Below, piece after piece: positions 23,870-34,188 of a stretch of 55,624 bases of DNA; the stretch's first letter is position 1, and the number at the start of each line of letters is the position of its first letter. The translations under genes were made by a program, and so were the position numbers. Origin of the DNA: Seiridium cupressi (Eukaryota > Ascomycota > Sordariomycetes > Amphisphaeriales > Sporocadaceae); contig JARVKI010000161.1 in the NCBI GenBank assembly GCA_036674765.1, positions 1 to 55,624 of the forward strand, in the 5' to 3' direction. The notes beneath the pieces are model-generated. The model saw nothing but the letters and a program-made list of their open reading frames with translations, did not search any database and was not told the DNA's origin.

Positions 23870-24909
23870 TGGTGGCTGTACTGAGTCAATCTTGAACGAG
23901 GCGTTGGGGACAATGATATGATAGTCGATTTGCGGCTTTTGTGGCTTATGACTTCTTTTAACTTGCTTGCTCTTGGCGGAGATGTTGTAATTTCAGTGTA
24001 CTTGATATTTATAACCAATTTATTGGGCGATTCGCCTGGATCAGTTCTCTCAACCCTGTTCTGCTGCAGCCAGACCTTCAATCAGTTGTGCCGTACTGAA
24101 AGTGTAGCGGGCATCTCATAACCAACATAATCCATGATGGTATTTCTCGCGACTGTCGCGCCAAGAGTTCCTGCTCCTGTATAGTTCGACCAAATATGGT
24201 TTGAGTGTATAATTAGCTTGAAACATGCTACCAATGAACGTCCAGGCCTCAGGACACAGCCTCTTTTCTTCCTTTTAGAGGGCGATGGACGAACTGTCTG
24301 TTCGGTATGCATTCTAGTAGCACAGTAGCAACTTTGATGCTGCTTCCATTGGCGTCGCATTTGCGTTTGTTGTGCTGAGGCTATAGAGTACTCAAACTTT
24401 CCACCCTCTTCTGATTCGACTGGATGAGATGATACGATGTCGCCATCCTGGCACGCTGTCAGCATCCTGATCCAAAGAAGAAAGATCATGGTGATCAGGG
24501 GCCCGGGATATTGGCGCGTTAGCGAGCCTATCAACTGCATCAACCTGTTGTGGAGGCGCTTCAGCCGCATCATCCTGGACCGAGTCGGATTAAATAGTGC
24601 GCGGAACCCCCTTCCCATATGGCCCCCAAAGTCCGGCGAGGCTCCGGACTCAAAATTTTCTGTTTTCTTTGCTTTTCCCGTAACCTGCTGCAAATTTGAT
24701 CACCGGATGCCTCGTTGCGCGTATTGGCAGTATACGAGTCGAGCGCCAAGGAAATCCGAGTCAGAAGGAGCGTCCTTCCGCAGATTGGCCGATGTTTGTC
24801 TGGTACGGCCCGGCCCGTTCAAGTCTAAAAGGAGCGTGTCGAGCGGCGGGTAGTGGAGATACACGGGCCAGTAAGAGCTAGGCCGAGTGCTGGCGACCAC
24901 CCTTCCAAA
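23870..24909. other. Intergenic, promoter side of the modin-like gene
   Basis: A 203-codon minus-strand frame at 24082-24693 has no recognisable domain, low-quality composition and no intron evidence, so I do not call it. The rest is flanking sequence. Confidence 0.45.
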
Positions 24910-27063
24910 ATGGCCGATGATGACACCAATGAGCTCGTGGTGGCTATTGTGGCACTCGTCATCGCTGTGATCGCCTTCATAACAACAGTGGTACAGCTGG
25001 CACAAAGCATTATTGCGACTGCTAGGGGTCTACCCAACTGCGATGAGCGGGTCATGGGCCTTTGGGCACGCTCTTCACGCGTATGGTTCAAGTGGTGGCA
25101 GTTGAGACTCGAGGTTGATTTCGAGGCCCCAGTCATCTTTCTTGCGCCTAACGATAATGTGAGAGGGCCCGTCAAGGACGATAATGGCAAGGACGCCAAA
25201 ATCTGGTACGCCAACGGTTCGCCAACGAGTTTCGAAGACTTCAGGGTCATCGACAACCAGGATGAAGAAGCGACCAACCAGCACCTCAAACGAGAGAGAG
25301 TGCATACTGTCGACAACGAGCTTGCCACCTGGGTCACACTCCTCGGTGCTATCCAGAAGATGGAAAAGGAATCCAGGCTATGGGAGGGCCTACAATGGCG
25401 GAACGCCCAGGCGAGAAATTCCCAAGCTACACAGCCCTCGTTGCAGGGAAATGTGACCACTCTTGCCGTTGGGATGCAACGGAAGAAGAGAAGCTTCGAC
25501 GCCATGCCGACGGTCAAGAGACCATATGCGATAACAACCATCTGTCATTTAGTCGAGCTAGCTGCTGTGCTCGGGCTTTACTGGAAGGAATTCAATCGGG
25601 ACCAAAACAAATACCGCGCCGAAGGGAATGGGTACAGTCTTCTTGGAAGCCGACTTGATGACTTCGGCATCGTTTTCGTCTTTGAGAAAACAGGTTGGGC
25701 ATCCTTTGACGAAAGTCGGATTATTCCTACACATGAGGTCAAGGAGCTCTGCTTCGGAAATGTCCCAACCTTCTACCGAGAGAAGAATCGAGACGTCGAT
25801 GAGAGATGGGCCTCCAGGATGATTGAGCAGAAGACCCTACAAACGTTGCAACTTGGAAGTCGCCAGGAAATCCTTGACACACTGAGTCTAATCGGGTGCA
25901 ATACTAATACAACGCTGTACTTCCAGAAAGATGACCCAAAGCAGCTGACGCACTTGTTTCCGGTGACATTTGAAATCATAGGGATGCTGGGGCGGACGCT
26001 ACACGTTCCCGGCCGGCCCTTCCGCTATTTGCCGAATCCAACATTGGTAGCATGGAATTCGCAAAGATTCAACCTTCGTAGGATGCTCCGCGAGTTCGAA
26101 CGAAACCTGCGTGAAGGAATCAAGGTTGGCGCACAAAGCCAACACTCCTTCACAGATGAGCTCGAAAAGATCCTAGCTCTCGCCGGCAAACTCCAGCGCA
26201 ATCTTCCTGATCAGACAGACCGCTTTACCCCGGGGAATCTAGACGAGATCCACAAGGTGGTTGACGCCACAGATGAGCTTCTCTCAGAAGACAGCAAAGA
26301 CAAGAATGTGGTGCTTGATGTGTTGCGCCGGCATATCCAGGAAGTGTTACTGGCCATAAACACAAAAGCGGACGCCTCTACCATGAACCTCCCGTCCTCA
26401 CCAATAAACCGACCCCCTTCATTTGACGATCTTCTTGGCGTTCCGCCAGAAAACAGGGAACAATTGTTCATGGACAAGTACTTCAACGAGATTCGCATTC
26501 GCGTGATCACTATTGATCCCGAGTATGATGATCCGCAAGCTGCTCAGGCTTCACTGCATATCCATGCCAATAGTCCTCAACAGACGACGCAGACGGTCCA
26601 TGATGTCGCGTTGCAGTCCTATTTGGAGGAGCAGCAGCAACAGAATCGATTGCAGCAGATCGCAGCGACATCTCAGTCGCCCGGCAGTGCTCACCCCAAT
26701 GCCGCCCACGGAGCCGACCCTGCATCGGACTCCCCAAATCAGGTTACCAACGCAAGCCCAGCCCCTTCACCTCCTGTCTCTCATATCTCGAAATTCTCAG
26801 GAGGCCCGCCGCGGCCCATTCGCACTGATACCATCGGTCTCGGATTGGGTAGCCGGGCGGGTACGATGAGAGGACCAAGCGGCCGTGCAACCACCTGGGG
26901 CACTTCCATGAGCGATCGTTTTGAGCCGCGTCGCAGCGATATATGGTGCACTTTGGTGTTACGAATGCTCTGCTGGCTACTACTGCACGATTTTGATAAG
27001 AGAGACGTGCAATCGAGCAAGAGCGAACTAATGGGCAGTCGTTTACCGGTCTATATCATGTGA
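24910..27063 (+). CDS. Modin-like protein (fungal incompatibility-associated family)
   Basis: This is one uninterrupted exon of 717 residues starting at MADDDTNELVVAIVALVIAV; the ATG has a good context (CCAAAATGGCC). Residues 9-32 form a membrane segment right at the N-terminus. The following block (VMGLWARSS, RLEVDFEAPVIFLAPNDN, GPVKDDNGKD, IWYANGSP) matches my recollection of fungal modin proteins, named in Podospora anserina in connection with vegetative incompatibility. The central part has long helical segments with aromatic clusters. The C-terminal 150 residues are low complexity with a Gln run (EEQQQQNRLQQI). No enzymatic motif is recognised, and the molecular role of the family is unknown to me. 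The frame is open further upstream to 24853, but homology begins at 24910. The last 45 residues look unlike the rest and may read through an unspliced 3' intron. Confidence 0.8.
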   Translation: MADDDTNELVVAIVALVIAVIAFITTVVQLAQSIIATARGLPNCDERVMGLWARSSRVWFKWWQLRLEVDFEAPVIFLAPNDNVRGPVKDDNGKDAKIWYANGSPTSFEDFRVIDNQDEEATNQHLKRERVHTVDNELATWVTLLGAIQKMEKESRLWEGLQWRNAQARNSQATQPSLQGNVTTLAVGMQRKKRSFDAMPTVKRPYAITTICHLVELAAVLGLYWKEFNRDQNKYRAEGNGYSLLGSRLDDFGIVFVFEKTGWASFDESRIIPTHEVKELCFGNVPTFYREKNRDVDERWASRMIEQKTLQTLQLGSRQEILDTLSLIGCNTNTTLYFQKDDPKQLTHLFPVTFEIIGMLGRTLHVPGRPFRYLPNPTLVAWNSQRFNLRRMLREFERNLREGIKVGAQSQHSFTDELEKILALAGKLQRNLPDQTDRFTPGNLDEIHKVVDATDELLSEDSKDKNVVLDVLRRHIQEVLLAINTKADASTMNLPSSPINRPPSFDDLLGVPPENREQLFMDKYFNEIRIRVITIDPEYDDPQAAQASLHIHANSPQQTTQTVHDVALQSYLEEQQQQNRLQQIAATSQSPGSAHPNAAHGADPASDSPNQVTNASPAPSPPVSHISKFSGGPPRPIRTDTIGLGLGSRAGTMRGPSGRATTWGTSMSDRFEPRRSDIWCTLVLRMLCWLLLHDFDKRDVQSSKSELMGSRLPVYIM

Positions 27064-27583
27064 ATTGGCGTGGAGCGGCGGCGGCGACGATACGAAAAAT
27101 TGATTCGCCTGGTTGATAACGTTCTTTGTTGGTTGCATTTGCCTCATGTTGGGAAGACGAATTATTGGGCTGAGATGTCATTGTGACGAGATATCATTTG
27201 CGCTAGATTAGGGAGTTGGTACCTGGGAGGGAACATCAGCGTTGAGTGACATTTCAAACTAACGCCGACTATTGAAAATTGTAAGCCTATCAGGACAGAC
27301 CAAAAAAGACTGGAACAATCAAGGACAGTCATACACTGACCGATCACAAGATCTTCATCCTATGCATCTGTCGTCCAGCTAACAAAAGACACGCATAAAG
27401 GTCACGTGATCTTGGGTCATGCTGCAGCTAAACTAAACTTACCGCAACTATTCTCCAAGGTTAACATTACATTAGCCACAGCTCTTGTTCAGTGATACTG
27501 CTTTCATCACTCACTTGGAGCAACACCGTCGCCTGCAGCAGATGGCGCTCAAATAAGCTATTGCCAACAGCCACCGTTTTGCC
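27064..27583. other. Intergenic, promoter of the F-box-like gene
   Basis: About 520 bp without a gene. A palindromic GGTCACGTGATC (CACGTG E-box core) lies near 27401-27412, about 175 bp upstream of the next start codon; such sites bind bHLH regulators in fungi. Confidence 0.5.
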
Positions 27584-28405
27584 ATGGGCAAGGCCACCGT
27601 TGCCTTCCGCAGCAAGCCTATCTCATCCCGTCTCCAGCAACTCAAGACAGCACGATGGAAGCCGCCCGGCCCATTTCGCTTCTTCGACCTTCCGCCCGAA
27701 CTCAGGCGTCATGTCCTTGAGATTCTGGCCCAAGTCAACGCGCATCGCGATGTGCTCAGTCTGTTCTTGACATGCGAGAGGATGTATTCGGAGGCGGCCT
27801 CGATCTTCTACCGCGAGGTCGTCCTGAACACATTGCTCTCCCCAGGCAAGCCGGATCCTTTCTTGGCCGGCCCAACCACGCGGATATGCGCACGTCGTCA
27901 TACACGAATCATGAGCATCCAGTTTCGAATCAGGGAGCATGCCCATCTGTTCTATGCCCGGTACGGGCCCGCTTTACGGGATATGGTGGAGCACGGTGCG
28001 TTACGGCGCCTGGAGCTCCAGATCCACAGTCTCTTCCCATCCGCCGACTTTTGGGGCGGCGATGGCGATGATTCGGCCCAAGAATTCGAGCTCGTTGGCC
28101 GGCGCAAAGGTAAACAAACCATGGCGCCTCGCTTCGTTACCGAGCCGCCTTTCCAAAGCTTCCTCAAATTCCTGAGGGATGCAAATGTGCCGCAGCTTAG
28201 ACTGTACGTGGAGGCGCTCGATCATCATCAATTCTGGTGCCAATTTCACCGTGCCCATGCTACAGGAGGTAATTGCGAGGGCGAATGGAAAGGGAAGGCC
28301 AAGATGTTGAAGGTGAACTGGAAACAAGTGGTCCAAGCCTTCAAGGGAGCTCGGGCCGTTGGAACCTCGACACAAGAAGCCGAAGAACTGGTTCGTGTTA
28401 CATAG
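27584..28405 (+). CDS. F-box-like protein of unknown substrate
   Basis: This single-exon gene encodes 273 residues. Residues 31-80 (PFRFFDLPPELRRHVLEILA, then LTCERMYSEAASIFYREVVL) have the pattern of the degenerate F-box found in hundreds of fungal proteins: a Leu-Pro-Pro-Glu-Leu core followed by a helix in which a Cys or Ser and then an S/A-x-x-x-Y-R segment appear. The rest has no recognised repeat; it is mildly basic and contains an IRE-type helix and RLELQIHSLFP. F-box proteins link substrates to the SCF ubiquitin ligase, but many fungal F-box-like proteins are uncharacterised. The gene converges on the dehydrogenase at 28540 with only about 130 bp between stop codons. Confidence 0.75.
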   Translation: MGKATVAFRSKPISSRLQQLKTARWKPPGPFRFFDLPPELRRHVLEILAQVNAHRDVLSLFLTCERMYSEAASIFYREVVLNTLLSPGKPDPFLAGPTTRICARRHTRIMSIQFRIREHAHLFYARYGPALRDMVEHGALRRLELQIHSLFPSADFWGGDGDDSAQEFELVGRRKGKQTMAPRFVTEPPFQSFLKFLRDANVPQLRLYVEALDHHQFWCQFHRAHATGGNCEGEWKGKAKMLKVNWKQVVQAFKGARAVGTSTQEAEELVRVT

Positions 28406-28539
28406 GAGGCGCTTGTCCTATTGAACCAACGAATGCTCCAATATGTGACGTTACGGATATGTCTATTGCATATAGAAGTATCTACATCTACACCTGGGGG
28501 AGATGGTGAAAATCTCCCACTTCTGAGGATGCGTCTTTC

Positions 28540-29418
28540 TCAGCGGCCCCTTACGCTGAAAGGCGCATTGGGGTTTCCCATCATACCTAAAACATTGGCA
28601 AATGCCTCCCTGCGCCCCGCCTCTGCTGCATGGTTTCGAAGCGATGTCTCACCTACGGGGACTTCCTCGTCTCCTTTCTGCAATCCAGCCCACGCCCAAT
28701 CAGTGAACTCTGGAAGCGGCATACCAAAGTTGTCTTCGCCCCTCGCAACAAGGTCCTCCTGGAGCCCATGCAGTTCAGTCTGGACGGCGGGCGGTATGAT
28801 CTCAACGACCTTGATATGCTTGCTTTTTTCGTCGTGCGAGAGCTGCGCACGCAACGTCCACGTGATGGAGTGAAGAGCGGACTTGGTGGCACAGTAGTTT
28901 GCCGGACGCGGGATTGGCACCAATGCTAGGCCTGACGTGACTGTGATGAGCGCCGCTGGATTCGGGGCCTTCGCTTGCAGATGTGGCAGAAAGGCTGCGA
29001 TCATCGCGATATACGATGTGTAGTTGGTAGTCAACTCATTCTCCACAAGAGATATATCGATAGATTCCGGCCGAGTGAAATCCAAAGCCCTCTGGACTCC
29101 CGAGTTCAAAATGATGCAGTCGATTGCGGGATGAGCCTGACTAACACTGGGGACGTTTAGTATGTTGATCGTCCAACTTGACTAGCTAGGCCTGGCTTAC
29201 CTGGTAGCCCAGTCTTTGATGCTGCCCAAGTCTGTAATATCGAATTGGGACGCTGCGACTTTGCTGGAACCATGCTTGGCCACGAATGCGTCCAGGCGGT
29301 CCTTACGACGGCCAACCCCAATAACATAGATGCCGTTCTCGATCATGCGCTCGGCAAGGGCAAGTCCAATGCCGGACGTGCAGCCAACGATCAAAACTGT
29401 CTTGTAGGGGAACGGCAT
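28540..29418 (-). CDS. Short-chain dehydrogenase/reductase (DltE-like)
   Basis: Two exons (29418-29201 and 29140-28540) encode 272 residues. The Rossmann motif GCTSGIG lies at 12-18, followed by the acceptor strand VIGVGRRKDRL with basic residues that suggest NADP(H). The usual NNAG motif is replaced by LNSGVQ (84-89). The catalytic Ser is in ITVTSGLALVP (S142) and the catalytic pair Y155 and K159 is in NYCATKSALH. All four tetrad elements are therefore present except the classical Asn-Asn-Ala-Gly. The 60-nt intron (GTAAGC to GTTAG) splits a Ser codon and has a CTAAC branch-like site. The closest type I recognise is the DltE-like oxidoreductase group common in fungi; the substrate is unknown. 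The start ATG at 29418 is followed directly by the family-typical PYKTVLIVG, so the longer upstream frame is leader. Confidence 0.9.
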
Positions 29419-30265
29419 CTCGCCAATGCAGAAGAAAAGTACGAGCGGCTTGGTGGCGTAGTGTTTCGACCGAATCAGGCAGTATTGACTTGGGTCAATT
29501 TGAGTGTAAACAATCTGCGAAAGACTTGTCACGATGACGATAATTCTCGTAGCTTATGAACGTAGAATGACAGAGCAGGTTGCAGAATTCATATGCTTGG
29601 CAACTAGGACAGAGGACGATACTTATATAGTCATCCACCAGGAACAAACATCTGCATCGTCAGTGTAATAATGTGGTATTGGCCCACCAGCTTTGCACAA
29701 CACCACTCACTGTACTTCGCGCCCCGAAAAGCTTAACTCCGATAGAGGAGCTTGTTCGCCCACCCTATGCTTGATTGACCCAGTGTTTTCAGATGTCGTG
29801 CCGAACGTGCCCAAACAACGCCAATTTCAGGTTTATAGTTGTATAAATGCTTATAGCTATACAAGCGGATTAATTCGCGACTGGTTCAATTCATCTTACT
29901 ATACAGTACACACTAAAAGTTTCTTTGGCCTCGAAATAGTATACAGTATATGGCAAAAGCTTTGTACCCCTGTCGGGTATCTTATCGAGGGCTTCAACTA
30001 AATACGGTAAAGTGTATGCAACTATATCATCTTTTATGCCGGTTATTTTAATAGGATACTTGACAGGGGTTCAAAATTATTGCCACATACTGTACCAATG
30101 TAATGGAAAGGCGCGATAAGTCCGGCTCTTTGAAACGTACTATGCGCGGGTGCTTGATCTAGCCAAGTCAATGACGAGCACGATCCTCAGCATTATTACC
30201 TAATCGGTCATTTCGCATGCCTATCATATGCGACTAGACTAACATCCAGGTACGAAGCTAGCCAA
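29419..30265. other. Intergenic, partly AT-rich
   Basis: This is the promoter region of the dehydrogenase followed by the 3' region of the peroxidase. The part from about 29820 to 30060 is more AT-rich than its surroundings but still contains CA and TG, so it is not RIP-saturated. No gene is seen. Confidence 0.5.
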
Positions 30266-32183
30266 TCAACGACCACCAAACAAATCACTCTTGACGGTCC
30301 GACTTGCAATATCCCCCATGGCTACCTTGACAATGACCGAGTTTCTGGACGTATCGGTGCTTCCCTGGTAGAGTGTATACTCCCCAGCAGTTCCGTACTC
30401 GGTCAAGGGGACGGTCACGTTCTGGATCTGCTTTACGTCCAAGCCAGGCACCGACGTCGGCACGTACAGAGTGGCCGTCATGCCATCGTCTGCCTTGAGC
30501 GAGGTCAGCGCTGCCGCTCTGATTGTGAGAGACCGGCTGCTGGAGCTCTGCTTTGGAAGGATGAATATATTGTCGTAGATCGGATACGTCTGGTCCTCAA
30601 AGTCCAGGGACGTCGTGCCGGGCGAGGCGACAGTGGTGTTGAAGCGCCAGTATGCTGTCTTGCCATAGAGGGACGACCCGCTGCCTGACGACTTGTCGCT
30701 CGTTCGTTCTGCCGAAATACCATCTGCGCCAGAGGTCGTATAGGTGACGGTACTGGGCGGCGAGCCGTCGGTGTACAAGTTTCTGATCATGCCGGATACT
30801 GAGACATTGCCAGATGTATCTATATCCATGACCATATCGACCGCTTTCCACGTCATCGGTACTATGGGATCGGTGAGCGTCACGCCCTCGGGTACCGTGT
30901 TGAGCATGCGCTCAAAGAGCGAGTAGCACCGGGCCTGGAACGCGGCCTCTTCCGAGATTGCCTTCATTGTTGCGTTATTGTCGGATAGATATAGGCGGAG
31001 GTCCGAACGGTCTTCTTCCCTGGGCGCGGTGACTAGGAGGCCACCTTGCTGACCTGTACCGTTGAGACTAAACTCCGATTAGAGATGAATGGGTCAAGTA
31101 TAAGTTTTGTTTGTTCTTACTATTCATTGACCACACTCGCATCGAATATCGCAGGAGAGTTGTCGAAGGCGACTCCGCCATCCATGCTTCGCAAGATTAG
31201 TAAGTGCACTTAGACCTTGTGCTAAGGCATAGAAGGAGCATTTACTTGTTGTCATCCACAACATCTTCATCGACAATGTCAGGGAAATTTGACTGGTGAA
31301 TCCGTCCCAGCGAGTGGCCACATGCCCTGTATTGCCATTAGTCTTCGCTCCTGGAAAGACATGTGTTTTTCCTCACGTCATAGCAATTGCGTCGGTCTGG
31401 TTGAAGCCTGCAGCCTCGAATCGAGCGAACGTGGTGTCGAGGTCGGTCGTAGTCTCGGGTACGCCAGCAGGCCCGGCCTCGACAGCGTCAATTCTGCCGG
31501 CACGCAGAGGAATGCCGGTGTTGGAGCCTCCGCAGCTTGCTATTGATGCCACAAGTCCCTACAGATATGAGCGAGACTATGACAGGAGGTCAAGGAGACC
31601 TACCAGTGCAATGTTATCTGCCATGCTCAAGTAAGCAGTAATGGTCTGAGGGGAAAAGTTAGAATGTATACATGTTCACGTTCAGACATGTTCTGGGTAA
31701 CTCACAGGTCCCATCTAATTCGGTCATTAATGAGATCAAATATCCCTAGAGTCGTAGTACTTACGAATCTCAGTGTATCTTCAATGAACAGACCGACGTT
31801 CTCGGCGCGGTCGGCTTCATATCCGATAGACCCATCAAGACCGCTGCATTCATGTTAAAGTTATGTCCAGTATCATAGGCTGGTACGAGATCCTACCCTG
31901 TTCCGGCGTCCGAGTCCGCGGTGATGAAGTCATGGAAGGCCAAGCGGACCCATTGACCAGAGCTCTGTTCGCCCCTACTACTTCCGCCGCTCGCAAAGCC
32001 GACATAATTGCTGCAGGGCGTAACGGCGTTTACGAACCCGTCACTGTTGGTCCCCCTGTTATCCACTAGGACATGCTCCATCTCTTCGTATATATCACGG
32101 GGATCAATGCCATTATTATACTGAGCCGAACCTATGCTCAAGAACAGCTGAGACACAGGAAGGATGAATCTCGAAGTAAACAT
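30266..32183 (-). CDS. Secreted fungal heme peroxidase (plant/fungal peroxidase superfamily)
   Basis: Eight exons join to 515 residues: 32183-31897, 31843-31765, 31714-31706, 31645-31604, 31558-31377, 31326-31246, 31186-31121 and 31067-30266. All junctions are GT-AG and restore frame. The signal peptide is MFTSRFILPVSQLFLSIGSA. The distal heme site is WVRLAFHDFITADSD with Arg80 and His84. AGTGGLDGSIGYEADRAENVG follows, then YLSMADNIALG, and the proximal site ACGHSLGRIH with the heme-ligand His near 204. FPDIVDEDVVDDN and GGVAFDNSPAIFD complete the core. The last 240 residues are a family-specific C-terminal extension rich in beta strands. The enzyme should oxidise phenolic or other donors with hydrogen peroxide outside the cell. 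The third exon is only 9 nt (Met-Gly-Pro). Both catalytic histidines are present, so it is likely active. Confidence 0.88.
31706..31714 (-). other. Nine-nucleotide microexon in the peroxidase gene
   Basis: ATGGGACCT lies between an acceptor (GAATTAG) and a perfect donor (GTGAGT), flanked by introns of about 50 and 60 nt. It adds Met-Gly-Pro between LRF and TITAYLS, matching the F-x-G-P pattern expected at this point in related peroxidases. Skipping it would also keep the frame. Confidence 0.65.
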
Positions 32184-34188
32184 GATGAATGGGTAGATAA
32201 TGGAATGAGTATCATGAATTTCAGGCTACTGGATCGTTCACAGCGTATTCAACAAGTTCCGTATTTTGATCCTTATATAGAGAAGCAGCTACAACTATAT
32301 GCCTTACTTGCTGTTAAGGAGAACGTCGCCGGGGCCCGCAACGTTGTATTTCAGAGCCAAATGAGCAAAACACACGCAGCTCGAGCGGCATACTCCGACA
32401 CAGTCCTATGAGGAGAAGTGTTGGCTAATGAAGCAGCTTTTGTTTTCACTAGACAGCCTTGGTAGGGGTAGTGCTACCCCCAGATTTGAGTCAGTTCGGA
32501 GTTGGTCGTAGGCCTTCTGGACGCCAATTATACCGAACGTGACCGTTGAGAGGGTGATTTCTAACTAGCCATTGGCCAGAAAGTGGGTGGTATTATCGTT
32601 ATACGCGCGGCTGCCTTGGAGTCAGCCGCCTTGGCATTTCGAATACCACCGTCCTCATTCAAGTTTACGGTAGCAACAACTAGCGGCTATTGTGTAATTG
32701 GCTCAAACGTGTATGAGAACCCTACCACCTTGAAAGTATCTATCTATACAAGCACTTGAGCTTGACTATGACTAGATCACGGGACTTAGAGATGAGTTGA
32801 ACTGACCGAGGCTATTAACACCCAAAGCAGACCAGGTGGTGAGTGAAATATAGCTATTTCACCCTAATCATTTGTCTTGGACTTCTATGTCATTGAGGAA
32901 AATTTAAGCTTAACCTCAATTCTGGATTATGTAAGTTCGGACCCTTCATACATCTGGCGAATGCCGATCGAGCTGCCTGATCGAGGAGGTGAAGGAGCTG
33001 TCAGCCCTTACCCATTAGGAATTCCCCGCGTCAGGCACAATCAGATGGTCCAGGTCCAGTTTATAGGTGTTGACCTGCAATGTCACAGTGTCTAAACCAC
33101 TAAAAAAGGAGGCAAATCTGAAAGCGAACGCTCAACCATACGGGCCCGGCATCAGCGGCAGCGCTCCCGGGAATCTTCCCGCAGAAAAGGATTCTCGGTC
33201 CCGAAGGATTTCGAGCGGCTGAACAAAACAGCAATTCCTTGACCAATGAAAGCAAATCCTACCAATACTCAGAGTTCGATAAAATACTCCCTAGGCACAA
33301 GGTGTAAAATACTCAGGATGTTGCTGGCTCTGGTAAGCTCGTATAGTTGATGTCAACACGATACAACTATAGACCGCGCAGGTTGGAAACTTCCCAGCCG
33401 GCAGTCGGCCCTGATTCCACTTCTGTAAGTCAAAATCTCCGAAATACGATGCCAAGAGTTGTCGGTAGGAAAATCGCCAAAAACCAGAGATCTAGATCGG
33501 CAAGTTGCCCCTTTTGAGGAGCTGGATCCGAGGAAGAGCGCTACACTGGCCGTACAGCGGGGACCCGAGCGGGAAAGCCGGAGATTAAACTAATACGACG
33601 TCCCCGAGAAGTCCCTAATGAAAGGAGCATTGGGGTTGAACTGCCACGACAGGCCGAAGACGGGATTCTATGGGCCTAGCCTCTGTCGGGGAAGCGGCAG
33701 TCGGTTCTCGGAATCTCGGGGCCATATTGTCAACCTAGCACATATGCGAGCACTCCTCCATCAGAAGTTAGGATGCCGGTGGAAGCCGGTTGGCCGTCCG
33801 AATAGAGTTGGCTGCCAGTGTGCGACAGCCCTTCATGGCCATGGTCGTGGGCAAAATGTTGCGTCGCCTTGTAAAGCCCGAGCACTGATTCGTCTAGCTG
33901 TTGACCTCTGACACCTCAACCTACCTGCCTTGGAGGCACATTGGACTAATTGGAATGTTTAAATGTCCATTAAAGTTTAACCACCATTCTGCGTGGCGGC
34001 ATTGCCTAGATTCGAGTAATGAATAGCTTCTCAAGAGCCAGCTGATCTACGTCATGGCAAACGAAGGAGAGCTTGGACTTCTCAACGCACATAGCGCCAA
34101 CCACATCTGCAGCGCTGCCCCGCCATTCGAAGACCACCTCTGAATCCTGAAAGACCTGTGCAAAAGACGACTCAAGCGTTGCCCAACA
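32184..34188. other. Intergenic, nothing supported
   Basis: About 2 kb between the divergent peroxidase and SET/MYND genes. It contains only short chance frames and no repeat, RNA gene or domain that I recognise. Both ends hold promoter sequence. Confidence 0.5.

Noticed and set aside
24082..24693. 203-codon minus-strand frame upstream of the modin-like gene
   Set aside because: No recognisable domain, uneven composition and no supporting splice or start context. It overlaps what should be the modin promoter.
29820..30060. AT-rich patch downstream of the peroxidase gene
   Set aside because: CA and TG are frequent, so it is not a RIP-ed repeat, and no repeat structure is visible.
31346..31380. 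In-frame TGA in the peroxidase core that suggested a pseudogene
   Set aside because: A 50-nt GT-AG intron (31376-31327) removes it and restores the exact proximal-heme motif ACGHSLGRIH.
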